The position numbers were made by a program, and so were the translations under genes. From Desulfobacterales bacterium (GTDB taxonomy: Bacteria > Desulfobacterota > Desulfobacteria > Desulfobacterales > SpSt-501), in the NCBI GenBank assembly GCA_025454255.1, contig JALOOU010000021.1, positions 1 to 64,000 of the forward strand: a stretch of DNA of 64,000 bases, written 5' to 3'. Of the stretch, positions 7,668-16,818 are shown in pieces (positions within the stretch are counted from its first letter, which is position 1; every line of letters starts with the position of its first letter). Under the pieces are notes generated by a model. The model was not told the DNA's origin. It did no database searches and saw only the letters and a program-made list of their open reading frames with translations.

Positions 7668-8903
7668 TCACGATCCGCCGAACGCGCGGGCGGCCGCAAA
7701 AACGGCTACGCCCGCCAGGAAGGTCACGGTCACCGGGCCAACGAGCAGCCGGTAGGTTTTGCCCATGTCGGCCCGGTAGTACTCGAGCGTCATCACGTAG
7801 CAGGAGTGGACGGGGGAGAGCAGGTGCGCGCAGATCCCGGCCCCCAGCCCCAGCATCACGAAGGCGGCCGCCGACCCGTCCGAGGGCAGCAGAGGCAGCA
7901 GGACCGGAAAGCTCAGGCCGACGAAGGCCGTGGTGTAGCCGGTGATGAAGGCGATGAGCGCGGGGACCATGGCGACCAGCACGGCCGCGGGCATGCCCAT
8001 GCGCGTCAGGTCGGCGACGATGCCCACCATGGCGTTGCTCGCGGTCAGCATCTCCTTGAACACCATGATGCCCCAGACCAGGAAGGCGAGCTCCAGCGAG
8101 AGGTGCCGGCGCGCCAGCAGCTGAAGCCGCGCCGCCGGGATGCGATAAAGAAAAACGATCCCGGCGGTGACCCCGAGCATGGCGTAGGCCAGGTGGATGC
8201 CGCCGCCGACCGTGAGGAGAATGACGATGAAAAACGGAGCCAGATTCCAGGCAAACGTCGCCAGATGCCTTCCGCAGGCAGCGGGCGTCAAGCGGATCCC
8301 GGAGGAGCGGGGCGGTCGAACGCCCCTGAAGCCGAGCACGACTCCGCCCGCAATCGCCGCCGCCGTGAGCGGAAGGTTGATGAGGACGAGATCGCCGACC
8401 GGGATGCCGACGATCCCGGCCGTGAGGAAGACGGCGGGGAAGGTCGGCAGCGTGTACTCCCACACGTGGCGGAACCAGTAGTTCAGAAACGTGCGCCGCT
8501 CGGGGCTGAGCCCCAGTTCGTCGGCAGCCTCGGAGACGAGCGGGGCGGAGAGCATGGCGCCGCCGACCACCGGCAAAAGCCCGATGACGGCCGGGATGAC
8601 GGCCACCGTGACCCGCGCGTCCCGGAACACCATGCTCAGGGCGGAGATGGCGCGCTGCATGCTGCCCTGCTCTTTCGTGATGGCGCTGAAGAGCAAAACC
8701 AGCTGCAAGGCGAAGACGATTTTCAGGCTCTCGGCGTCCAAGAATCCGCTGCGCGCCGCGGATGCGATCTGCGCCGGGGAGAGGCCGAACATAAGGCCGA
8801 TGGCGGCGGCGCTGGCGAAGAGGGCGATGCTCAAGCGGAACTTGAGCCGGACCAGCAGGATGAGGGCGGCGATGACGACGCCGAGTTTGGCCAGATCGCT
8901 CAC
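7668..8903 (-). CDS. DUF401 family integral membrane permease
   Basis: About 411 residues with roughly ten or more hydrophobic segments, including two internally similar halves (LLPVVGGAMLSAPLV near one third, and AFITGYTTAFVGLSFPVLLPLL near two thirds). This matches the DUF401 group of the ion-transporter/permease superfamily. Substrate is unknown. It follows isocitrate dehydrogenase on the same strand with a 150-base gap and may be the last gene of the tricarboxylate operon. A permease for the product, or for a related carboxylate, would make sense but is inference. GTG at 8903 is preferred because the 31 residues back to the ATG at 8996 are Arg/Gly-rich and non-membrane-like. Ribosome sites for both are poor. 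Confidence 0.7.
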   Translation of the reverse strand: MSDLAKLGVVIAALILLVRLKFRLSIALFASAAAIGLMFGLSPAQIASAARSGFLDAESLKIVFALQLVLLFSAITKEQGSMQRAISALSMVFRDARVTVAVIPAVIGLLPVVGGAMLSAPLVSEAADELGLSPERRTFLNYWFRHVWEYTLPTFPAVFLTAGIVGIPVGDLVLINLPLTAAAIAGGVVLGFRGVRPPRSSGIRLTPAACGRHLATFAWNLAPFFIVILLTVGGGIHLAYAMLGVTAGIVFLYRIPAARLQLLARRHLSLELAFLVWGIMVFKEMLTASNAMVGIVADLTRMGMPAAVLVAMVPALIAFITGYTTAFVGLSFPVLLPLLPSDGSAAAFVMLGLGAGICAHLLSPVHSCYVMTLEYYRADMGKTYRLLVGPVTVTFLAGVAVFAAARAFGGS

Positions 8904-9053
8904 GGAGAACCGCCGGGTCTCTCCCCCGCCGCGGCCTGCGCGGCGGCGCGGCGCACCCGGGCGGCCGCGCAAAAGAGGGCGTTGGCGGATGTGCAAGGCG
9001 CGGCGTGCGGCCGGGCAGCGGGTGTCGTTATCGCCTGCATGCAGCGGCAGGCC

Positions 9054-10271
9054 TCAACCCGGGTTGCGCATCAGGGAGCGCAGCCGACCGGCCACGGCGT
9101 CGATGAACCCTTCGGTGGTCTCGTGCGCCCTGGGGCGGGGGGTCATCAACGGCACGAGGTCCTTGGTGACGGTGCCCGCCTCGATGCAGCCGATGACGGC
9201 GGCTTCCAGCGTTTCGCCGAAGCGCACCACTTCGGGGGTGCCGTCCAGCTCGCCGCGTTTCTTGACGGCTCCCGTCCAGGCGAAGATCGAGGCCACCGAG
9301 TTGGTGCTGGTGGGGTTGCCCTTGAGGTGCTCGTAGTAGTGGCGCCGCACGGTGCCGTGGGCGGCCTCGAACTCGAACTGGCCCTCGGGGGAGACGAGCA
9401 CCGAGGTCATCATCCCTAAGCTGCCGAAGCCGGAGGCCACCACGTCGGAGAAGACGTCCCCGTCGTAGTTGCAGAGCGCCCAGAGGAAGCCGCCCTCGTG
9501 TTTGACGGCCTGGGCCGCGGCGTCGTCGATCAGCATGTAGCGATACGAGATCCCGGCGTGCGAGAGCTCGGCGCCGTGCGCGCGGGTCTCCTCCTCGAAC
9601 ACCGACTTGAAGAAGGCGTGGTATTTCTTGCTGATGGTGTCCTTGGCCGAGAACCACAGGTCGACCTTCTCGCTCAACGCGCAGGTGATGCACGCGCGGG
9701 CGAAGGAGCGGATCGATTTCTCCAGGTTGTGAATGCCCATCACCACTCCGGGCCCCTTGAAGTCGTGCAGCAGCAGGCGGGTCTCGGCGCCCCCGGCCGG
9801 GGTGTAGACGATCTCCACCCGGCCCGGACGGTCCACGACGAGCTCGACCCCGCGGTAGATGTCCCCGTAGGCGTGCCGGCCGAGGATGATGGGCTTCTGC
9901 CAGCTGCGCACGGCCGGGGTGATGTTCTTGACCAGGATGGGCTTGCGGAAGACCGTGCCGTCCAGTATCGAGCGGATCTGGCCGTTGGGGGAGGGCCAGG
10001 CTTTCTTGAGCTGGTACTCCTCGACGCGTTCGGCATCCGGCGTGATGGTGGCGCATTTCACGCCCACCCCGTAACGGCCGATGGCGTGGGCGGACTCGGT
10101 GGTGATCGCATCGTCGGTCTCATCGCGCATCTTCACCCCGAGGTCGAAGTACTTCAGCTCCACGTCGAGAAAGGGCAGGATCAGCTTCGCCTTGATCATG
10201 GCCCAGATGATCCGCGTCATTTCGTCGCCGTCGAGCTCGACGATCGGGGTCGCAACCTTTATTTTCGCCAT
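9054..10271 (-). CDS. icd: NADP-dependent isocitrate dehydrogenase
   Basis: A 405-residue cytosolic enzyme of the homodimeric eukaryotic-like (type II, IDH1/2) subfamily. It oxidatively decarboxylates isocitrate to 2-oxoglutarate. Visible signatures are [13 protein letters not shown] at the N-terminus, [19 protein letters not shown] in the substrate site, the metal-binding [28 protein letters not shown] region, and [20 protein letters not shown] in the cofactor site. Length is normal. The ATG at 10271 has an ideal AAGGAGG. It sits 28 bases after the aconitase gene and is the last oxidative step of the operon that begins with prpF. Expression is therefore likely set by the sigma-54 promoter at 18168-18184. 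Confidence 0.95.
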   Translation of the reverse strand: MAKIKVATPIVELDGDEMTRIIWAMIKAKLILPFLDVELKYFDLGVKMRDETDDAITTESAHAIGRYGVGVKCATITPDAERVEEYQLKKAWPSPNGQIRSILDGTVFRKPILVKNITPAVRSWQKPIILGRHAYGDIYRGVELVVDRPGRVEIVYTPAGGAETRLLLHDFKGPGVVMGIHNLEKSIRSFARACITCALSEKVDLWFSAKDTISKKYHAFFKSVFEEETRAHGAELSHAGISYRYMLIDDAAAQAVKHEGGFLWALCNYDGDVFSDVVASGFGSLGMMTSVLVSPEGQFEFEAAHGTVRRHYYEHLKGNPTSTNSVASIFAWTGAVKKRGELDGTPEVVRFGETLEAAVIGCIEAGTVTKDLVPLMTPRPRAHETTEGFIDAVAGRLRSLMRNPG

Positions 10272-10299
10272 CGCGGGCCTCCTTCAGCAGCCGCTTTCG

Positions 10300-12234
10300 C
10301 TACGCCGCCGTGATGTGGTTCAACAATCCGCCGGCCAGGAGCACGGCGGTCTGCTTTTCGGAAAGCGCATAGGTGCATTCGATAACCGCGCCGGAGCGCC
10401 CGTTGCTCAGGACGACCGGCCGCCCGGCGGCGATCGCCCCGCGCCAGTTCTCGGCCGTCAGGCCGTCGCCCGGGTCGATCCGTTCGTAGTCGGCCGGGTC
10501 GCGGAAAACCAGCGGCACGATGCCGAAGTTGACCAGGTTGGCCGAGTGGATCCGCTCGAAGGACTTGGCCACCACCGCCTTCACGCCGAGGTACATCGGG
10601 CACATCGAGGCGTGCTCGCGACTGGACCCCTGGCCGTAGGACTCCCCGGCGACGATGAGGTTGTGAATGCCCTTGGATTTGTTTTCCAGGCAGCGGCCGG
10701 CAAACGAGGGGTCGACGTGCTCGAAGACGAACTGCGCGTAGCGCGGCACGTTGGAGCGGTACTTCAGCCGCGCGCCGGCCGGCGTGATGTGATCGGTGGT
10801 GACGTTGTCGCCGAGCTTGATCATCACACGGCCGGAAAGCCCTTGGGCCATTGGATCGCTGCGGGGGGGCTCCCCGATGTTGGGCCCGCGCAGGATCGGT
10901 TCCGCTCTGCGCGCCGGGTCGGGGAAGATGAACATGCTGTCGTCGACGCGGTAGGCCTCCGGCTCCTCAATCCTGGGGCAGGCGATCCCCAGCCGGTTCG
11001 GCGCCGTGAGCTTTCCGGTGACGGCGGCCGCGGCGGCCACCTCCGGGCTGCAGAGGTAGACCTGGGCATCCTGCGTGCCGGAGCGCCCCTCGAAGTTCCG
11101 GTTCGAGGTGCGCAGGGAGACCGCGCCGCTCCTGGGCGAGAAGTGCACCCCCACGCAGAACCCGCAGGCGCTCTCCAGGATGCGCGCCCCCGCGCCGATG
11201 AGCTCGTTCAGCGCCCCGTTGTGGACGAGCGTGCGCAGAATCTGCCGGGAACCGGGGGCGACCCCGAGGCTGATGCTGGGGGCGACGGTTCGCCCGCGCA
11301 GCACGGCGGCGGCCGTCATCATGTCCCGGTAGGAGGAGTTGGTGCAGGAGCCGATGCAGACCTGGTCCGCGCGCAGCCCCTCCACCTCGGAGAGCTTTCT
11401 GACGTTGCCGGGGCTGTGCGGGGCGGCGACCAGAGGCTCTATCGCGGCGAGGTCGACCTCGATGGTGCGCTCGTAGGCCGCGCCGGCATCCGCCGAGAGC
11501 GCCACCCAGTCCGCTTCCCGGCCCTGGGCCCTGAGGAAGCGCCGGGTGGTCTCATCGGAGGGGAAGATCGAGGTCGTGACCCCCATCTCGGCGCCCATGT
11601 TGGCGATCGTGGCGCGCTCGGGGACGCTCAGGGTTTTCACCCCGTCGCCGCCGTACTCGAGCACGACCCCGACGTTGCCCTTGGTGGTGAGCAGGGAGAG
11701 CATGTGCAGCACGACGTCCTTGGCCGAGACCCATTCGCGCAGCGCGCCCGAAAGCCGAACGAGAAAGACCCGCGGGCAGACGAGCGGGAAGGGCCCGCCC
11801 CCCATGGCCACGGCCACATCCAGGCCGCCGGCGCCCACGGCGAACTGGCCGACGCCGCCGCCGGTGGGCGTGTGGCTGTCCGCCCCGAGCAGAGTGGTGC
11901 CCGGCTTGCCGAAGCGCTCCAGGTGGACCTGGTGGCAGATTCCGTTACCGGCCCGGGAGAAGACCGCGCCGAAGCGGGCCGAGGCGCTCTGGAGGTAGAG
12001 GTGGTCGTCGTTGTTTTCGAAGCCGATCTGCACCGTGTTGTGGTCGATGTAGGTCACCGAGAGGTCCGTGCGGACGGTGTCGACGCCCAGGGCTTCGAAC
12101 TGCAGAAACGCCATGGTCCCGGTGGCGTCGTGGGCCAGCGTCTGGTCGATATGCACCCCGATCTCCCGGCCGGGGACATAGGCCCCCTCCCGCAGATGGC
12201 CCTGGAGAACCTTCTCAACGATATTCCGTGCCAT
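10300..12234 (-). CDS. aconitate hydratase (TIGR01342-like)
   Basis: A 644-residue [4Fe-4S] enzyme interconverting citrate, cis-aconitate and isocitrate. The N-terminal domain has LGADSHTPTGGGVGQFAVG. Cluster cysteines lie in GSCTNSS and in ACGFCVG, and the C-terminal swivel domain carries YGQGSSREHASM. It is shorter than AcnA (~890) or AcnB (~865), and its length and start fit the compact 'putative aconitate hydratase' group (~640-660) found in Aquifex and many Desulfobacterota. It lies between the MmgE/PrpD gene and icd, all co-directional. In this operon it would take aconitate to isocitrate. An activity on methylaconitate cannot be excluded from sequence. Confidence 0.92.
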   Translation of the reverse strand: MARNIVEKVLQGHLREGAYVPGREIGVHIDQTLAHDATGTMAFLQFEALGVDTVRTDLSVTYIDHNTVQIGFENNDDHLYLQSASARFGAVFSRAGNGICHQVHLERFGKPGTTLLGADSHTPTGGGVGQFAVGAGGLDVAVAMGGGPFPLVCPRVFLVRLSGALREWVSAKDVVLHMLSLLTTKGNVGVVLEYGGDGVKTLSVPERATIANMGAEMGVTTSIFPSDETTRRFLRAQGREADWVALSADAGAAYERTIEVDLAAIEPLVAAPHSPGNVRKLSEVEGLRADQVCIGSCTNSSYRDMMTAAAVLRGRTVAPSISLGVAPGSRQILRTLVHNGALNELIGAGARILESACGFCVGVHFSPRSGAVSLRTSNRNFEGRSGTQDAQVYLCSPEVAAAAAVTGKLTAPNRLGIACPRIEEPEAYRVDDSMFIFPDPARRAEPILRGPNIGEPPRSDPMAQGLSGRVMIKLGDNVTTDHITPAGARLKYRSNVPRYAQFVFEHVDPSFAGRCLENKSKGIHNLIVAGESYGQGSSREHASMCPMYLGVKAVVAKSFERIHSANLVNFGIVPLVFRDPADYERIDPGDGLTAENWRGAIAAGRPVVLSNGRSGAVIECTYALSEKQTAVLLAGGLLNHITAA

Positions 12235-12339
12235 GGTCTCTTCTCTTTCTAAAGGGTTGGGCGCCGCCGGGGCTCACGCCGCCGACCGCAGCCGGCGGCT
12301 CGAGCGGTCCGCGCCGGCAGCTCTGCAGAAGCGGTCGTT

Positions 12340-13701
12340 TCATTCGAGCAGCCGCGTCAGGCCGCGGATATCCCCGAGCGCGTCCAGCGACTCGACGGCG
12401 CCGATGATCCGGTCGGCGCGATCGGCGGAAACGGCCCCCGCCGAAAGACTCCTGAACTTGGCGGCGACCTCCGCAAAGCTCAACGGGCGTTCGCCGGAGC
12501 CCTTGGGGAAATCGACCCGGCATTCGATCCGGCGCCCGTCTTTCAGCGCAATCTCCACCCGGTTGGCGTAGCGCTCTGGGTAGAGCCGATCGATGTCGGG
12601 GTCCACCTCGATTGCGACCCGGCGGGCCAGGTCGAGCACCGCCGGGTCCGCCAGGCGGCTTTCAGCGAACTGGGCCAGCAGCGCCGCGCCGTCGAGCAGG
12701 GTCACCGCCACGATGTACTGCAGGCTCATCTGGGCCTGCACGATCCCGGCCGGCCGGTAGTCGAACCCGCACTGCACCTCCACCCCGCGGGCGGTTTTCA
12801 CGCGAACGGCCGCGACCTCCTGCGCTGAAAAGGCATGCCGGCGCCTCAGCTCCAGCACCGCATCGACCGCCGAGTGGGAGCTGGCGCAGCAGGCGTAGGG
12901 CTTGATGTTCACATCCGTGCCGAGAAACGTCGATTCCAGCCCGTCGGTGGCCCGTGCGAGATCGACCGCATCCGAGGTCGCCCGGCAGAACCCTCCGTCG
13001 GCGGCTTCCAAAATGCGGGTCGGCCCCCGGAATCCGTCCTTGGCCAGAAACGCGGCCATGACCCCGCTCTGGCTCGCCCGGCCCGGGTGGAAGCGCTTGC
13101 TCATGGCCCCGTCGGCCAGAAAGGCCCACAGGCCGGCGGACTGGGTTCCCGCCAGGCCCAAGGCGCTTGCCATGTCATCGGCCGAGAGCCCCAGCAGCCG
13201 GCCGGCGGCAGCGGCCGCACCGAAGGTGCCGGTGGTTCCGGTCAGGTGCCAGCCCTTGAGCCGCGAGGCGTTCGGCCCGGTGGCGAGGCTGACCCGAATC
13301 ATGGTCTCATAGCCGGCGGCCACGGCGGCGAGCACCTCCGGCCCCGCGGCGCCGAGCGCCTCCCCGACGGCAACGGCGGCCGGAATCACCGGGGCCCCCG
13401 GGTGGATCTTGGCGTTGTGGTAGTCGTCGAAGTCGAAGCCGTGGATCATGACTCCCAGCCCCAGCGCGACGTTGGCGCACGGGCCCTGGAAATGCCGGCC
13501 CCAAAGGGTCGCTTCGGGAGTGCCGCCCTGGGCCGCCACCCAGCGGTTGACGATCTCGGCCCAGGGCAGAGAGGCCCCGTGCAGCCCGCAGCCGATGGCA
13601 TCGAGGAGGGCGATCTTCAGCTTCCGGACGAGCGGCGCGGGCAGGTCGGCGAAGGTCAGCCGCGCGGCGAACCCGGCCAGTGTGCGGGTGATGTTCTCCA
13701 T
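12340..13701 (-). CDS. MmgE/PrpD family protein
   Basis: A 453-residue member of the MmgE/PrpD superfamily: an all-helical lid domain (1-270, 390-453) with LDAIGCGLHGASLPWAEIV and MIHGFDFDDYHNAKIHPGAPVIPA near the active site, and a smaller alpha/beta domain with IKPYACCASSHSAVDAVLEL. Known activities in the family include 2-methylcitrate dehydratase, cis-aconitate decarboxylase and citrate-type dehydration. The context (tricarboxylate transporter, PrpF, aconitase, isocitrate dehydrogenase) argues for a tricarboxylate substrate. No methylcitrate synthase or methylisocitrate lyase is present, so a standard propionate pathway is unlikely. It lies 9 bases after tctA, so translational coupling is likely. 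Confidence 0.88.
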   Translation of the reverse strand: MENITRTLAGFAARLTFADLPAPLVRKLKIALLDAIGCGLHGASLPWAEIVNRWVAAQGGTPEATLWGRHFQGPCANVALGLGVMIHGFDFDDYHNAKIHPGAPVIPAAVAVGEALGAAGPEVLAAVAAGYETMIRVSLATGPNASRLKGWHLTGTTGTFGAAAAAGRLLGLSADDMASALGLAGTQSAGLWAFLADGAMSKRFHPGRASQSGVMAAFLAKDGFRGPTRILEAADGGFCRATSDAVDLARATDGLESTFLGTDVNIKPYACCASSHSAVDAVLELRRRHAFSAQEVAAVRVKTARGVEVQCGFDYRPAGIVQAQMSLQYIVAVTLLDGAALLAQFAESRLADPAVLDLARRVAIEVDPDIDRLYPERYANRVEIALKDGRRIECRVDFPKGSGERPLSFAEVAAKFRSLSAGAVSADRADRIIGAVESLDALGDIRGLTRLLE

Positions 13702-13710
13702 GGCCTCCGC

Positions 13711-15210
13711 TCACGCCCCCGCGAGCATTTTGGGCTTCTTGAAAATGGGGTAGACGATCGAGACGAGCGCCCCCGCGAGCAGCACGATGCTGATCGGGCT
13801 GGCGACCAGCCCGAGCGGGCTTCCGCCCGAGAGCAGCAGGGCCCGGCGCAGCGACAGCTCCGCCAGGTCCCCCAGGACCAGCGCCAGGATGCACGGGGCC
13901 ACCGGCACCCCGCACTTGCGCATGAAGTAGCCGATGATCGAGAAGGCGAACATCAGGAACATGTCGTCCACGCTGTTGCTGATCCCGAAGGCGCCGATGA
14001 CGCACAGGATCATGATGGCCGCCGAGAAGATCGAGTAGGGCAGGCGGTTCAACTCGAGGAAGAGCCGGATGGCGGTGCCCGCCAGCACCAGCAGCAGCAG
14101 GTTGGTGAGCAGCATGGCGACGAAGATCCCGTAAATGATGTCGGGCCGGGTGGCGAGCAGCAGCGGGCCGGGCTGCATCCCGTGGATCATGAAGGCGGCC
14201 ACCAGCATGGCGGTGGTGTTGCTGCCGGGCAGCCCCAGGGAGAGCAGCACCGTCATCGAGCCGCCGGTGGAGGCGTTGTTGGCGGATTCGGCGGCCATCA
14301 GCCCCTCCACCGCGCCCTTGCCGAATTTTTCCGGCTCGTGCTTGGCCGTGCGCGCCGCCTCGCCGTAGGCCAGGAAGCTTGCGATGGTGGCCCCGGCCCC
14401 GGGCAGCGCGCCGACGATCGTGCCGATGATCGGGGAGCGGATCATGGTCAGCCAGTATTTCCGGAAGAGCGAAAACGGGGGCAGCTCCCGCATCAGGCCG
14501 CGGTACTCGACCCCGCCCTTGTACTCCTTGAAGGGCTCCTCGGCTTCGATCAGGATCTCGGAGACGGCCAGCAGCCCGACCATGGCCACCACGAAGTTGA
14601 TCCCGCCGAGCAGGGTGACGGTCTCGAAGGTGAAGCGCTCCTCGCCCGTGATGCCGTCGGTGCCGACCGTTGCCAGGAAGAGCCCGAAGAAACAGGAGAG
14701 AAAGCCCTTGAGCATCGAGCCGCCCGAGAGGCCCGAGACGACGCTCAGCCCCAGCACGGTGAGCGCGAAATACTCGGCCGGCCCGAAGCGCAGGGCGAAA
14801 TTGGCGATCAGCGGGGTGGCGACGATCATGACCACGACGCTGAAGAGCCCGCCGAAGATCGAGCAGAGCAGGTAGACCCACATGGCGTAGGCGGCCTTGC
14901 CCTGCTTGGCGAGGGAGTAGCCCTCGATCACCGTAGGCACCGATGAAGGCTCGCCCGGGATGCCGAAGAGGATCGAAGTGATGGAGCCGCCGGTGATCCC
15001 CCCCAGATAGGCGCCGATCAGCAGCACGAAGGCGGTCATCGGCGAGAGCGTGTAGGTGAAGGAGAGGATCAGGACCACTCCCATGGAGGTGCTGATGCCC
15101 GGCAAGGCCCCGGCCAAAAGCCCCCAGAGGGAGCCCAGGGCCATCGCGAGCAGGTTCTGCGGCATCAGCACCGTGGTGAACGCCTGCCAGTAAAGGTCGA
15201 ACATGGCCAA
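13711..15210 (-). CDS. tctA: tripartite tricarboxylate transporter, large permease TctA
   Basis: A 499-residue inner-membrane permease of the TctA family with about 10-12 helices. The signatures are GALPGISTSMGVVLILSFTYTLSP and SITSILFGIPGEPSSVPTVIEGY in the first half, and the mirrored GALPGAGATIASFLAYGEA and LSLGLPGSNTTAML in the second. It partners with TctB (12 bases upstream) and the periplasmic TctC. The transporter imports di- or tricarboxylates such as citrate, driven by an ion gradient. Its place directly ahead of the PrpD and aconitase genes indicates a C6 tricarboxylate. Length is standard. Confidence 0.95.
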   Translation of the reverse strand: MAMFDLYWQAFTTVLMPQNLLAMALGSLWGLLAGALPGISTSMGVVLILSFTYTLSPMTAFVLLIGAYLGGITGGSITSILFGIPGEPSSVPTVIEGYSLAKQGKAAYAMWVYLLCSIFGGLFSVVVMIVATPLIANFALRFGPAEYFALTVLGLSVVSGLSGGSMLKGFLSCFFGLFLATVGTDGITGEERFTFETVTLLGGINFVVAMVGLLAVSEILIEAEEPFKEYKGGVEYRGLMRELPPFSLFRKYWLTMIRSPIIGTIVGALPGAGATIASFLAYGEAARTAKHEPEKFGKGAVEGLMAAESANNASTGGSMTVLLSLGLPGSNTTAMLVAAFMIHGMQPGPLLLATRPDIIYGIFVAMLLTNLLLLVLAGTAIRLFLELNRLPYSIFSAAIMILCVIGAFGISNSVDDMFLMFAFSIIGYFMRKCGVPVAPCILALVLGDLAELSLRRALLLSGGSPLGLVASPISIVLLAGALVSIVYPIFKKPKMLAGA

Positions 15211-15222
15211 TCCTCCCTGGTT

Positions 15223-15729
15223 CTAATAGAACAGGCGGCTGAACTCGGCGAAGACCCCGACTCCCTTCGGAAAGGGGATCGTGATGAATTTCGCGAACAC
15301 GCCGACGATGATGGCGGTCAACAGCACCGGCGCGATGAGCAGCACCGTTTTGCGCCTCTCGCCCAGGGCCAGGGCGAAGGCCGGGATGAAGACAAAGGTC
15401 GCCAGGATGAACCCGACCCAGGGGACTGCGATCATGTAGACCAGAAAGCAGGCGGCGCTCAGGGCCACGGTGAGGCGCTGACGCCTTTTTTCGGCGAGGG
15501 CCTCGGGCGTCGGCATCTCGGCGGCGGGGGCGGCCCGCCGGTATTTTTGAATGCTCCCGGCCAGCAGGACGACGCTCAGCACGGCCGATGCCCCGAGCGC
15601 AAGAAAGGGCCACAGGCCGCTGCCGATCTCGCCCGGCCGCCCCTGGCCCATCAGCCCGATGGCCTGGATCAGCATGAACCCGAAGAAGGCCGTTGAGGCC
15701 CCGAAGAAGACGATCTCCCCTTTTTTCAT
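15223..15729 (-). CDS. tctB: tripartite tricarboxylate transporter, small permease TctB
   Basis: A 168-residue membrane protein with four hydrophobic segments, typical of TctB/DUF1468: helices near 6-25, 38-55, ~87-115 and ~125-145, and a charged cytoplasmic loop (EALAEKRRQR). It forms the membrane complex with TctA. The ATG at 15729 is chosen because GAGGCAGGTG precedes it and the reading frame upstream (back to 15774) encodes a polar, non-membrane stretch. It is separated by 12 bases from tctA and 83 bases from tctC. Confidence 0.9.
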   Translation of the reverse strand: MKKGEIVFFGASTAFFGFMLIQAIGLMGQGRPGEIGSGLWPFLALGASAVLSVVLLAGSIQKYRRAAPAAEMPTPEALAEKRRQRLTVALSAACFLVYMIAVPWVGFILATFVFIPAFALALGERRKTVLLIAPVLLTAIIVGVFAKFITIPFPKGVGVFAEFSRLFY

Positions 15730-15812
15730 GGCGCACCTGCCTCTGTTGGGGGGGTGCAGGCTGCGCGCCTGCACCCCGAATCATCCAGGGCGGCTGAACG
15801 CCTCCCCAACCG

Positions 15813-16787
15813 CTATTTCACGTAGCCCAGCTCCGTGAGGACATCGGTGTAGAATTTGATTTCCGACCCCCAGTAGGCCCGGGTCTCCTCCGGCCCCAGG
15901 AAGCCCGGCCGCACATCCAGGTGGTTGTCCTGGATGTATTTGACGTACACCGGGTTCTCCAGGGACTTCTTGATCACGTCGAGCAGCAGTTTCTGCCGCT
16001 CCGGCGGGGTCCCTTTCTTCACGCCCCAGGCCCGCATCAGGCCGTGGTCGTAGTTGACCTTGAGCTCAACCGAACTGGGGACATCCGGCAGCGCGGGGTG
16101 CCGTTTGTCCATGATCACGCACAGGGCCTTGAGCTTGCCGGCGTTGATCAGGGGCAGGGTCTCGGCCAGCTCCTCGACGGCGCCGGTGATGTGGCCGCCC
16201 AGAATGGCCGCCTTGATCTCGGCCCCGGAGTCGAAGGGCACGAAGGTCACCTGCACGCCGGCCTCCTTGAAAAACGCCACGGTCTGGATCTCCGACCACC
16301 CGCCGGGGGAGGTGCCCGCGAACTTCAGCATCTTCGGGTTCTTCTTGCCGAAATCGATGAGTTCGGCGAGGGTCTTGAACTTCGAGTCGCCGGCCACGAT
16401 CACCCCGGAGGTGTCCCACTGGATCCGGCACAGCGGGTCGAAGTCGTTGAGGATGTGGGCGCGGGTCTTGGGCTTGACCGCGTCGATGAGATGGGAGGTG
16501 GTCACGGCCAGGACGGTGTAGCCGTCGGCCGGCTGCTGGGCGACGTAGAGCATGCCCTTGGTGGCCCCGCCGCCGGGCATGTTGTTGACCACCACACCGT
16601 GCTTGAGCTGCGGCTTCATGCCCTCCACGACCGCCCGCGCGGCCGTGTCGCTGCCGCCGCCGGCGCCGAAGGGGACGAGGATTTCTATCGCCCGCTCGGG
16701 GAACTGGGCCGAGGCGGGGCTGGCCGCGGCCAGGACCGCGCCGAAAATGAGGACAACCATCCAGGAAAGCGTCTTGCCGTGTTTCAT
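15813..16787 (-). CDS. tctC: tripartite tricarboxylate transporter substrate-binding protein TctC (Bug family)
   Basis: A 324-residue periplasmic receptor. Residues 1-27 are a signal peptide ending ASA-QFPERAIEILVPFGAGGGSD, the latter being the Bug-family first strand and phosphate-like loop. Later landmarks are NMPGGGATKGMLYVAQQPADGY and FVPFDSGAEIKAAILGGHI, which contribute to the two-lobed carboxylate site. It delivers the substrate to TctAB. Being the first transport gene after prpF, it is likely the most strongly expressed. The exact ligand cannot be read from sequence. The operon content suggests aconitate or citrate isomers. Confidence 0.93.
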   Translation of the reverse strand: MKHGKTLSWMVVLIFGAVLAAASPASAQFPERAIEILVPFGAGGGSDTAARAVVEGMKPQLKHGVVVNNMPGGGATKGMLYVAQQPADGYTVLAVTTSHLIDAVKPKTRAHILNDFDPLCRIQWDTSGVIVAGDSKFKTLAELIDFGKKNPKMLKFAGTSPGGWSEIQTVAFFKEAGVQVTFVPFDSGAEIKAAILGGHITGAVEELAETLPLINAGKLKALCVIMDKRHPALPDVPSSVELKVNYDHGLMRAWGVKKGTPPERQKLLLDVIKKSLENPVYVKYIQDNHLDVRPGFLGPEETRAYWGSEIKFYTDVLTELGYVK

Positions 16788-16818
16788 CTGCTGCCTCCTT
16801 TGCGTTGTGGGTGTTGGC

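Noticed and set aside
7638-9419. A 593-residue plus-strand frame
   Set aside because: It is antisense to the DUF401 and isocitrate dehydrogenase genes. The protein is Arg/Gly/His-rich low complexity, as expected from GC-rich shadow frames.
13307-15784. An 825-residue minus-strand frame
   Set aside because: It runs through tctA, tctB and the PrpD gene in another frame and has no recognisable domain, while those genes have clear family motifs.
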